From: Prevotella sp. | GTDB taxonomy: Bacteria; Bacteroidota; Bacteroidia; Bacteroidales; Bacteroidaceae | Assembly: GCA_017400455.1 (NCBI GenBank) | Contig: JAFPTC010000070.1 | Location: 1-47,732, forward strand | Direction of reading: 5' to 3' | Length of the DNA: 47,732 nt | Part shown: in pieces, positions 1 to 6,922 of the stretch | Numbering within the stretch: position 1 is the first letter of the stretch | Layout of the letters: every line of letters begins with the position of its first letter | Position numbers and translations under genes: made by a program | The notes under the pieces: model-generated | What the model was told of the DNA's origin: nothing | The model's database searches: none | Seen by the model: only the letters and a program-made list of their open reading frames with translations

Positions 1-476
1 ACGTCGAGGTCCTTGCGAATCTCGGTGCCATAGATGGTATTGTTGGTGGTGATGTGCAGATAGTCGGCATCAGCAGGCACCGTCCAGTCCTTGGGGATGA
101 AGGTGTAGTTGGCATCGGCCGAGCTGGCCACCTCTACGACCTCGCCGAAGAGCTTGGCTTCCTTCATGGCCTTCTTTGCCCACACACCAGTGTTCAGGTA
201 GGCAGCTTTCTTGATGAGGAAGTTGTAGGGAATCATGCAGAACTCCAGGCTGGCACCGCCGCCCAGGAAAATGACGGAGTAGCCCTCGGGCACCTGCAGC
301 AGTTCTTTTACCAGCGCCACGGCCTCGTCGACGACGGGCTGGAAGTCCTTTGCACGGTGGCTGATCTCCATCAAGGAGAGACCCGAACCATTGAAATCTA
401 AACACTGTTTGGCAGTGGCCTCGATGACTTCGCGGGGAAGCATCGACGGACCGGCATTGAAGTTGTACTTCTTCAT
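1..476 (-). CDS. serC: Phosphoserine aminotransferase, N-terminal part (gene runs off the window)
   Basis: PLP-dependent enzyme of serine biosynthesis that transaminates 3-phosphohydroxypyruvate with glutamate; the homologous reaction also serves pyridoxal phosphate synthesis in some bacteria. Only the first ~158 codons are here. The start ([14 protein letters not shown]) carries the family N-terminus, and the SLMEISHR and [10 protein letters not shown] motifs are the conserved SerC substrate and cofactor region; the PLP lysine lies beyond the window. The ATG at 476 is preceded by a TAATTTTGC promoter element that leaves a leader of about 46 nt. serB, the next step of the same pathway, lies separately at 37.8 kb, so the pathway is not one operon here. 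Confidence 0.95.
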   Translation of the reverse strand, partial: MKKYNFNAGPSMLPREVIEATAKQCLDFNGSGLSLMEISHRAKDFQPVVDEAVALVKELLQVPEGYSVIFLGGGASLEFCMIPYNFLIKKAAYLNTGVWAKKAMKEAKLFGEVVEVASSADANYTFIPKDWTVPADADYLHITTNNTIYGTEIRKDLD

Positions 477-524
477 AATTCTTGAATATTTATTTAGTTT
501 GAAGTCTTGTCTCTAAAATGCGGT

Positions 525-556
525 GCAAAATTAATCAAAAAAGCCGAAAGCGCAAA
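525..556 (-). promoter_or_regulatory. Bacteroidetes-type promoter of serC
   Basis: On the minus strand TTTG (553-556) and TAATTTTGC (525-533) are separated by 19 bp, matching the -33/-7 pattern of the Bacteroidetes primary sigma factor. The TTTG lies in the loop of an inverted repeat (543-565). Confidence 0.65.
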
Positions 557-565
557 ACTTTCGGC
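543..565 (-). terminator. Hairpin with T-run on the minus strand, inside the serC promoter
   Basis: GCCGAAAG and CTTTCGGC form a perfect 8-bp stem around a 7-nt loop. On the minus strand it is followed at once by TTTTTTG, which looks like an intrinsic terminator. No minus-strand gene is seen upstream (566-734), so it may insulate serC from antisense transcription or act as an operator. Confidence 0.45.
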
Positions 566-677
566 CCTAAATGTTTGCGAGGCGTTCACTTTGTCTTTAC
601 TTTTTCGGCTTCATCTTCCGTCCTGTTCTGATTTGCGGGTCTAATCTTATTCCGTTTCAAAAAAAGAACGGGAATTT

Positions 678-710
678 TTTGTTTTGCTCTCTTCTTTTTC
701 GTATCTTTGC
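678..710 (+). promoter_or_regulatory. Promoter of the B3/B4-domain gene
   Basis: TTTG (678-681), a 20-bp spacer and TATCTTTGC (702-710) match the Bacteroidetes promoter consensus; the start codon at 735 gives a leader of about 22 nt. Confidence 0.75.
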
Positions 711-734
711 CGTCAGTTTGTTAAAGCATAGAAG

Positions 735-1412
735 ATGAATATCATTGTTTCGCAAGAAATTTCAGCCGTGTGCCCTGACTTTGTTGGGGCATGCGTCGAG
801 GCCAAGGTGGAAAATACTCCCTATTGCGAGCCTTTGTGGAAAGAGATTCACGAGGTGGGCGAGCGCATGCGCTTGAATCTGACGACCGAGAGCCTCAAGC
901 AGATGACTTCCATCGCTGCCACTCGCGCTATATATAAGAAATGTGGTAAAGACCCGTCGCGTTACAGGCCCGCTTCCGAGCAACTCATCCGTCGCATGCT
1001 GCAAGGCAAGGAGCTCTATCAAATTGATACGCTGGTAGACTTAATCAACCTGGCCTCTATCAGCTATGGCTACAGTATCGGCGGGTTCGATGCCGACAAG
1101 TTTGTCGGCGACACCCTGGTGCTGGGCATCGGGCGTGAGGGCGAGCCTTATGAAGGCATTGGCCGAGGCCCGCTCAACATTGCCGGACTGCCTGTATACC
1201 GCGATGCACAAGGTGGAGTGGGCACCCCCACCAGTGACCATGAGCGTACGAAGATTTCGCTCCAGACCACACACTTGGTTGTGCTCATCAACGGCTATGA
1301 CGGCAACGAACAACGCGTGGTGGAGAACGCCCGTTACATCAGCCAGTTGCTGCGCCAGTATGCCGGCAGCGACGGCGGTTCCGTGACTATTTACAAATAT
1401 AAACAAGCATAA
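735..1412 (+). CDS. B3/B4 domain protein (PheT-like tRNA-editing fold)
   Basis: A 225-residue stand-alone B3/B4 domain, the fold that in the phenylalanyl-tRNA synthetase beta subunit hydrolyses mischarged Tyr-tRNA(Phe). Visible hallmarks are the central segment with YRPASEQLIRRML (about residues 77-89), the LVDLINLASISYGYSIGGFD stretch and the later GRGPLNI and HERTKIS segments. Stand-alone copies (COG3382 type) are common and are thought, without firm proof, to deacylate or bind tRNA. The start follows a good promoter. A lipoprotein gene begins 5 bp after the stop, so the two are probably cotranscribed, though no functional link is obvious. Cytosolic: no signal peptide or membrane segment. 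Confidence 0.85.
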   Translation: MNIIVSQEISAVCPDFVGACVEAKVENTPYCEPLWKEIHEVGERMRLNLTTESLKQMTSIAATRAIYKKCGKDPSRYRPASEQLIRRMLQGKELYQIDTLVDLINLASISYGYSIGGFDADKFVGDTLVLGIGREGEPYEGIGRGPLNIAGLPVYRDAQGGVGTPTSDHERTKISLQTTHLVVLINGYDGNEQRVVENARYISQLLRQYAGSDGGSVTIYKYKQA

Positions 1413-1417
1413 CGACC

Positions 1418-1987
1418 ATGATTAGAAAGTATTTCCTTGTCGCTGCCATGGCGGCATTTGTTCTGGCTACGGCCAGCTCTTGCGAAGAGAAGGGCCGAAA
1501 GAAGGCTACCAACGACTACGAGGAGGTAGAGGCTGACGACGAAGATGATGACAGCCGTCGCCGCCATGCTGTCTTCCCTGACGAAGACTCCGACAGCCAG
1601 CTGGCCGACGAGCAGCATGCCAAGGATTTCATCAAGGACATGTACGAGCATCAACGCTACAATGACTATGATTACCTGAAAGAGCATTGTACGCCGAAAA
1701 TGCTTGAGAAGCTAAGCAAAGAGTATGAGTACGATGGCGAGGGCTACGCCGTTTGGCTGTTCCGCACCTCGTCACAGGATGGCAAGCCTGGGGCCGAGCC
1801 CGAGGAAGACCGTATCATCAGCATCGACAAGTCGGACAAGGGCGTAGGCTGGTTCAGCTATGAGTTCACCGATGGCGGATGGCGCGGCAAGAACCTCATC
1901 CGCTTGGTCAAGCGGGAAGGCGCTTTCAAGATTGATGACGTAGAACGTGAATACGACGAGGCAAGCGAAGCCTATAGCTTGGAATAA
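1418..1987 (+). CDS. Hypothetical lipoprotein
   Basis: The first 22 residues form a lipoprotein signal peptide ending ATASSC, with Cys22 as the likely lipidated residue; EE directly after it could be a surface-export signal of the acidic type known in Bacteroidetes (inference). A very acidic low-complexity linker (residues ~36-62, with runs of D and E) leads to a C-terminal domain of about 120 residues (starting near HAKDFIKDMYEHQRYNDYDY) with the look of an NTF2/DUF3828-like fold, which I cannot confirm. It follows the B3/B4 gene by 5 bp. It ends 9 bp from the convergent tex gene; a 9-bp inverted repeat (1972-1980 with 1986-1994) spans the junction and may help terminate both. Confidence 0.75.
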   Translation: MIRKYFLVAAMAAFVLATASSCEEKGRKKATNDYEEVEADDEDDDSRRRHAVFPDEDSDSQLADEQHAKDFIKDMYEHQRYNDYDYLKEHCTPKMLEKLSKEYEYDGEGYAVWLFRTSSQDGKPGAEPEEDRIISIDKSDKGVGWFSYEFTDGGWRGKNLIRLVKREGAFKIDDVEREYDEASEAYSLE

Positions 1988-1996
1988 GCTATAGAC

Positions 1997-4159
1997 CTAT
2001 ACTTGCTTCAGTGACAGCGCAATACGATGGCGGCGACGGTCCACTTCTATGACCTTCACCGTCAGGTGCTGGTGTAGTTTCACCACGTCTGTGGGGTGAG
2101 CGATGCGGCGGTTTGCCATCTGCGAAATGTGAATCAGTCCGTCCTGATGCACCCCAATGTCGACGAAGGCTCCGAAGTTGGTGATGTTGGTCACAATGCC
2201 AGGTAGCACCATGCCTTCCTCCAGGTCGTCGATGGTCTGAACGCGGCTGTCGAACTCAAATTCCTCCAGTTGCTCGCGGGGGTCGCGGCCGGGCTTCTCC
2301 AGCTCGTTCATGATGTCGGACAGGGTAGGAATGCCCACCTCCTCCGTAACATAGCGCTTGATGTCTATGCCGGCGCGCAAATCCTTTTTCTCCATCAGTT
2401 CCTTCACGGTGCAGCCCTGGTCGCTGGCCATCTGTTCTACGATGGCATAGCTCTCGGGATGCACCGCACTGTTGTCCAGCGGGTTCTTGGCTCCGGGAAT
2501 GCGCAGGAATCCGGCACATTGCTGATAGGCGGCAGGCCCCAGGCGCGGCACTTTCTTCAGCTGCGTGCGACTGCTGAAAGCTCCGTGCTCGCGGCGATAG
2601 TCCACAATGTTCTTGGCCAGTGCAGGCCCCAGTCCGCTGACATATTGCAGCAGATGGTAGCTGGCTGTGTTCAGGTTGACGCCCACCAGGTTGACGCAGC
2701 TTTCCACCGTCTGGTCCAGCTGATGTTTCAGCTTGGCCTGGTCCACGTCGTGCTGATATTGTCCCACGCCGATGCTCTTCGGATCGATCTTCACCAGCTC
2801 GGCCAGCGGGTCCATCAGGCGGCGTCCTATGCTCACGGCCCCGCGCACGGTCACATCCTCGTCGGGAAACTCGTCGCGTGCCACCTTTGAGGCAGAGTAG
2901 ACCGAGGCTCCGTCTTCGCTGACCACGAATATCTGGGGCGTATGGTCGCCTTGCTGGTTGCCCAGCGAGGAAATGGTGTCTTCAACGAAGGCGCGTGTCT
3001 CTCGGCTGGCCGTACCATTGCCTATGGCGATGGCCTCGATGTGATAGTCCTTGAGCATTTGCTGCACGTGCACGGTGGCCTGCATCCGGCGGTTCACGGG
3101 CGGGTGGGGGAATATGGCCTCATGGTGCAGCATGTTGCCAAGCGCGTCGAGGCACACTACCTTGCAGCCTGTACGAAAGCCGGGGTCGATGCCCATGACG
3201 CATTTTTGCCCTAACGGTGCTCCCAAGAGCAGTTGGCGCAGGTTCTCGGCAAATACGCGTATGGCCTCTTCGTCGGCCTGCTCTTTGCTCTGGTTGGTAA
3301 ACTCGTTCTCTATCGAAGGCTTCAGCAGCCGTTTGTAGCTGTCCTCGGCAGCCTGTGCCACGAGGCGTCCGCTTGCGTTGTTGCTCCTCACCCATTGCCG
3401 TTGCAGGCGGTCGATGCATTCCTGGTCGTCCACGGGGTCGATGCTCAGGCGCAGAAAGCCCTCAGCCTCGCCTCGGCGCATGGCCAGCAGCCTGTGGCTG
3501 GAGCAGCGGCGCAGGGGTTCTTGCCAGTCGAAGTAATCGCGATATTTCTGAGCCTCGTCGCTGTCCTGCTTGGCCTTTACAGCCTTTGATGTGATGATGG
3601 CCGTGCGGCGATAGCTGCCGCGCAGCTGCTGTCGCGAGCGTTCGTCCTCGCTGATGGTCTCGGCAATGATGTCCATGGCCCCTTTCAGCGCTTCGGCCGG
3701 GGTGCTGATGGCCTCGTTCTCCATGAATCGTCGGGCGGCCTGTTCGGGCGATGGCTCGCGCTGCAGCAGAATGAGCTGGGCCAGCGGCTCCAGTCCCTGC
3801 TCGCGGGCCACTTGGGCCCGTGTGCGCCGACGCGGCTTGAAGGGCAGGTAGATGTCTTCCAGCTCTGTGGCATCCCAGCACTGGCTGATGCGTTGCTCCA
3901 GTTCGGTGGTCAGCTTGCCTTGGTCGGCAATGGTCTTCAGTACGGTGTCCTTGCGTTTCTGAATCTCTTTCAGCCGTTCATACTCATCGCTGATGGCGGC
4001 AATCTGCACCTCGTCGAGCGCTCCTGTACGTTCCTTGCGATAGCGCGAGATGAAGGGAATGGTACAGCCCTCGTCCAGCAGGGTGAGCGTTCCAGCCACG
4101 TTCTCCTCCTTGAGGTTCATAGCCTGCGCAATGAGTTTAACTATGATGCTGTTATTCAT
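1997..4159 (-). CDS. tex: Tex-family RNA-binding transcription accessory protein
   Basis: Cytosolic nucleic-acid-binding protein of about 720 aa, the usual length of Tex. Order of domains: N-terminal helical Tex/HTH region (about 1-190, including FISRYRKERTG), a YqgF/RNase H-like domain beginning near GIDPGFRTGCK, a helix-hairpin-helix pair (LGPALAKNIVDYRREHGAF and VPRLGPAAYQQCAG) and a C-terminal S1 domain (GIVTNITNFGAFVDIGVH). Family members affect transcription and RNA handling; the molecular role is not settled. I chose the ATG at 4159 (MNNSIIVKL), which overlaps the upstream kinase by 8 bp, over an in-frame ATG at 4183 that would overlap by 32 bp. It is the last gene of the aroB operon. 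Confidence 0.93.
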   Translation of the reverse strand: MNNSIIVKLIAQAMNLKEENVAGTLTLLDEGCTIPFISRYRKERTGALDEVQIAAISDEYERLKEIQKRKDTVLKTIADQGKLTTELEQRISQCWDATELEDIYLPFKPRRRTRAQVAREQGLEPLAQLILLQREPSPEQAARRFMENEAISTPAEALKGAMDIIAETISEDERSRQQLRGSYRRTAIITSKAVKAKQDSDEAQKYRDYFDWQEPLRRCSSHRLLAMRRGEAEGFLRLSIDPVDDQECIDRLQRQWVRSNNASGRLVAQAAEDSYKRLLKPSIENEFTNQSKEQADEEAIRVFAENLRQLLLGAPLGQKCVMGIDPGFRTGCKVVCLDALGNMLHHEAIFPHPPVNRRMQATVHVQQMLKDYHIEAIAIGNGTASRETRAFVEDTISSLGNQQGDHTPQIFVVSEDGASVYSASKVARDEFPDEDVTVRGAVSIGRRLMDPLAELVKIDPKSIGVGQYQHDVDQAKLKHQLDQTVESCVNLVGVNLNTASYHLLQYVSGLGPALAKNIVDYRREHGAFSSRTQLKKVPRLGPAAYQQCAGFLRIPGAKNPLDNSAVHPESYAIVEQMASDQGCTVKELMEKKDLRAGIDIKRYVTEEVGIPTLSDIMNELEKPGRDPREQLEEFEFDSRVQTIDDLEEGMVLPGIVTNITNFGAFVDIGVHQDGLIHISQMANRRIAHPTDVVKLHQHLTVKVIEVDRRRHRIALSLKQV

Positions 4160-5042
4160 TGGTTTCCAGAATTTTATGTACATCGTCTATTGTGGAGTCG
4201 AAAGGCCCTGTGTGTTCCAGTTTCAGCGTACACATGGCCGCTGCCAGCCGTCCGGCTTCGCCGCAGTCGGCTCCCAATGCGCGAGCGTAAAGATAGCCGG
4301 CGGCGTAGGTGTCGCCGCAGCCCGTGGCGTCGACGATGGCGCGGGGCTTGAAGCCAGGAATCTCATAGAACTTGTTGCCGTCGTAGATGACGCTGCCGTA
4401 GCTGCCCAGCGTGATGAGCACCTCGCGGACGCCCCAGCTGCTAATGAGTCGGGCGGCGCGGTGCAGGTCTTTCTCGCCGTCGGTCAGCACGTCAATCTCG
4501 TGCTCGTTTACCTTCAGCACCTCGGTACTCTTCAGCACGCGCAGTTTGTCGCGCCAGTCAACGGCATAGACTTGATGGTTGCGCACCTCGCGCAGGTAGC
4601 CCTGCACATCGACGCAGACGCGGCCCTTGCCGGCCAAATATTCCACCACCTCGGGCGAGAAATCGTCGACCAGCAGCGTGCCTAAGTGGAACATGTCGGC
4701 CTCGGCATCCCTCATCTGGTCAATGGTGAAGGGGGCGGCCTTCGAGAGCACCCGCTGCTGGCGGTTGTTCATGTTGGCCCCATATTTATTTTCAAAGAAC
4801 ACGCTGGTGGGACTGCCCAGGTTTTGGATGTCAATGCCCGCCTGCTTCAGCTTTTCAATTTCGTGGTCCAGCTCCTGGCCCACGGCAGTGATGACGCCAA
4901 AGTTGACGCTCTGGGGCAGGTGGTGCATGGCCCAAGCCACGTAGTACGCTGTGCCGCCGGCACAATCCACGCCATTGGGCATGTCGGGCGTGATGATGCG
5001 GTCGTGAGTGATGTGACCAATGCAAAGAATGTCTTTCTTCAT
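4152..5042 (-). CDS. PfkB-family carbohydrate/nucleoside kinase
   Basis: A 296-residue kinase of the ribokinase-like fold. The C-terminal PfkB signature DATGCGDTYAAGYLYA is intact (Asp of GCGD is the catalytic base that activates the acceptor hydroxyl), and the N-terminal AGGTAYYVAWA segment is the glycine-rich substrate-binding part. Many residues suit sugars, inositol or nucleosides; the sequence does not tell which. The gene begins 2 bp after the fRMsr gene and overlaps the start of tex, so it belongs to a tight four-gene operon without an evident pathway in common. Confidence 0.88.
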   Translation of the reverse strand: MKKDILCIGHITHDRIITPDMPNGVDCAGGTAYYVAWAMHHLPQSVNFGVITAVGQELDHEIEKLKQAGIDIQNLGSPTSVFFENKYGANMNNRQQRVLSKAAPFTIDQMRDAEADMFHLGTLLVDDFSPEVVEYLAGKGRVCVDVQGYLREVRNHQVYAVDWRDKLRVLKSTEVLKVNEHEIDVLTDGEKDLHRAARLISSWGVREVLITLGSYGSVIYDGNKFYEIPGFKPRAIVDATGCGDTYAAGYLYARALGADCGEAGRLAAAMCTLKLEHTGPFDSTIDDVHKILETNE

Positions 5043-5044
5043 GG

Positions 5045-5509
5045 CTATATATATAAGGTATTAGTGATGATGGCGCAAACCTGCTCCAGGTTCTGGCGGT
5101 CGCACTCGTCGAAGGTGTCCAGTTCGGTGCTGTCGATGTCGAGCACGCCGATGGGCACGCGATGGCCGTTGAAGAGCGGAACCACTATTTCAGAACGCGA
5201 AAGCGACGAACAGGCAATGTGGCCGGGGAACAGCTCAACGTCGGGCACCACGATGCTCTCCTGCTTTGCAAAGGCCGTGCCGCAGACGCCCCGTCCGTGG
5301 GCTATGTGCATGCAGGCCACGGGTCCCTGGAAAGGGCCCAGCCGCAGCTCGCCCTGACGCTCTAAGTAGAAACCCACCCAGAACCAGCCGAACCGTTCCT
5401 TCAGCAGTGCGCAGACGTTGGCCAGCACACTCGTTTCCTCCTGTTCTCCCTTGATGAGTGCCTCTATTTGGGGCAGCAACTCGTCGTATGTATTCTGTTT
5501 GTTGTTCAT
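5045..5509 (-). CDS. msrC: Free methionine-(R)-sulfoxide reductase (GAF domain)
   Basis: GAF-fold enzyme that reduces free methionine-R-sulfoxide and so repairs oxidised methionine in the cytosol. The diagnostic cysteines are Cys66 (PVACMH), Cys76 (GRGVCGTA) and Cys100 (GHIACSS); their spacings of 10 and 24 residues equal those of Cys84, Cys94 and Cys118 in the E. coli enzyme, which is strong support. The motif FPGHIACSSLSRSEIVVP is typical. Translation most likely starts at the ATG at 5509 (MNNKQNTYDE): an upstream in-frame ATG at 5581 would add 24 basic residues and overlap aroB. 154 aa, normal for the family. Confidence 0.93.
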   Translation of the reverse strand: MNNKQNTYDELLPQIEALIKGEQEETSVLANVCALLKERFGWFWVGFYLERQGELRLGPFQGPVACMHIAHGRGVCGTAFAKQESIVVPDVELFPGHIACSSLSRSEIVVPLFNGHRVPIGVLDIDSTELDTFDECDRQNLEQVCAIITNTLYI

Positions 5510-5543
5510 CTTGTTTTTCTGCTTAGATGATATGGTTGTTTGT

Positions 5544-6596
5544 CTAATTTCCCTCACGATAGAAGTCGAGCGCCTCCTCAATCTCGGCCTTCGTGGCCGT
5601 CTGGTTCAGTTTCAGCTCGCCCACCGAGCCGAGCAGCGTGAAGTTAATCTGTCCGGCCACGTTCTTCTTGTCGTGGGTCATCAGTTCCAGCAGGGTGGGG
5701 TAGTCGTCGCACGTGATGTTCATGCGCCCGTAGTGTTCCAGGATGAAGTTGCTCACCTGGCGCAGCAGCTTTGCGGGAAAACCGCATTTCATGAAGCTCA
5801 GGTAGAGCTCGCACACCACGCCCCAGGCCACGGCATAGCCATGCAGCACGGGCTGGCGCCTGAGGGCCAGCGACTCAAAGGCGTGGCCCACGGTATGGCC
5901 CAGGTTCAGGGCTTTGCGAAGGCTCTTTTCCGTGGGGTCTTCCAGCACGATGCGCTGCTTCACCTTCACGCTGTCGGCCACCATGCGTCCCAGCTGCTTC
6001 AGGTCGGGCTGCTCCACGTCGAAGGCTATCAGCTCGTCCAGCATCTCCTGGTTGTTGATGAGTCCATGCTTCAGCATCTCTGCATAGCCCGAGAGAATGT
6101 TCTCGCGGTCCAGCGTTTGCAGGAACGTGGTGTCGAGGATGACGGCCGAGGCATTGCGGAAGACGCCCACCTCGTTTTTCAGGCCGCCGAAGTTGATGCC
6201 CGTCTTGCCGCCCACTGAGGCGTCGACCATGGCGAGCAGCGTGGTGGGTATGTTGATGAGGTGCAGGCCACGCTTGAAGGTGGAGGCCGCAAAGCCGCCC
6301 AGATCGGTCACCATGCCGCCGCCCAGACAGACCAGCAGCGAGTGGCGCGAAGCCCCGTGGCGCTGCATCTCCTGCCACACGTGGGCGAGGCTCTCCAGGG
6401 TTTTGTGGTCGTCGCCGGCCTTAATAACAATCTGCTGCGCCTGGCGCAGGCAGTCGAAGTCTTTCACCAAGGGCCAGCATAGCTGCTGGGTCGTTTCGTC
6501 GGTCAATACCATCAGCCGGTCGGGCTGGCACTCGTCAATGGCCTTGGCAAGTGCTGACGCTAAATTCTCGGATATGATAACCTTTTGTTCTTCCAT
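5544..6596 (-). CDS. aroB: 3-dehydroquinate synthase
   Basis: Second enzyme of the shikimate pathway; converts DAHP to 3-dehydroquinate using NAD+ and a divalent metal. The 350-residue protein has the NAD-binding LGGGMVTDLGGFAAST segment, the INIPTTLLAMVDASVGGKTG block, and metal-ligand regions AEMLKHGL (Glu) and LGHTVGHAFE (His), with the later His in PVLHGYAVAWG. First gene of the operon aroB-msrC-pfkB-tex. The TATCTTTGT promoter element (6607-6615) stands only about 10 bp before the ATG, so the mRNA leader must be very short. No other shikimate genes are nearby. Confidence 0.96.
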   Translation of the reverse strand: MEEQKVIISENLASALAKAIDECQPDRLMVLTDETTQQLCWPLVKDFDCLRQAQQIVIKAGDDHKTLESLAHVWQEMQRHGASRHSLLVCLGGGMVTDLGGFAASTFKRGLHLINIPTTLLAMVDASVGGKTGINFGGLKNEVGVFRNASAVILDTTFLQTLDRENILSGYAEMLKHGLINNQEMLDELIAFDVEQPDLKQLGRMVADSVKVKQRIVLEDPTEKSLRKALNLGHTVGHAFESLALRRQPVLHGYAVAWGVVCELYLSFMKCGFPAKLLRQVSNFILEHYGRMNITCDDYPTLLELMTHDKKNVAGQINFTLLGSVGELKLNQTATKAEIEEALDFYREGN

Positions 6597-6606
6597 GATT
6601 GCGGCG

Positions 6607-6615
6607 ACAAAGATA
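6607..6615 (-). promoter_or_regulatory. -7 promoter element of the aroB operon
   Basis: TATCTTTGT on the minus strand, one base off TAnnTTTGC, 10 bp upstream of the aroB ATG. No clear TTTG at -33. Confidence 0.5.
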
Positions 6616-6704
6616 CGAAGATTTCATGAGAAAACGTCCATTTCTGCCACTTTTTTTATCTCCCGCCCTTGGGTTTTGTTGCTCTGGCGCCTTTACGTTT
6701 TTCT

Positions 6705-6829
6705 ACGGAGGCTTCCCAGAAAAATTTCTCACGTGAGATTTTTTCACGCGGAGGCTTCCCAGAAAAATTTCTCACGTGAGATTTTTTCACGGGGAGGCTT
6801 CTCAGAAAAAACTCTCACTTGATATTTCC
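6705..6829. repeat. 43-bp palindromic repeat, cluster A (about three units)
   Basis: Two near-identical units with TCTCACGTGAGA cores exactly 43 bp apart (CACGTGAG at 6730 and 6773) and a third degenerate unit ending near 6829. Each unit has a GGAGGCTTCCC half followed by AAAAATTTCTCACGTGAG and a T-run. It fills most of the 325-bp gap between divergently transcribed aroB and the 1008-aa beta-barrel gene. Related clusters lie near 16.9, 25.3 and 37.7 kb. Confidence 0.92.
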
Positions 6830-6898
6830 AATCGCGCTAAGAAAAATTTTAAAAAGTTATTAAACCTTTAACGGCGAAGGGCGTCAGTAGTTGTAGTT

Positions 6899-6922
6899 AT
6901 GAATAAAAAAACACCATCTTAA
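6899..6922 (+). CDS. Possible seven-codon leader peptide (MNKKTPS)
   Basis: ATG at 6899 opens a seven-codon frame ending in TAA at 6920-6922 whose last base is the first base of the next gene's ATG (TAATG). This stop/start overlap is the arrangement used for termination-reinitiation coupling. It may be chance given the short length; no promoter matching the consensus well was found just upstream (TAAACCTTTAAC near 6870 is the nearest approach). Confidence 0.3.
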   Translation: MNKKTPS

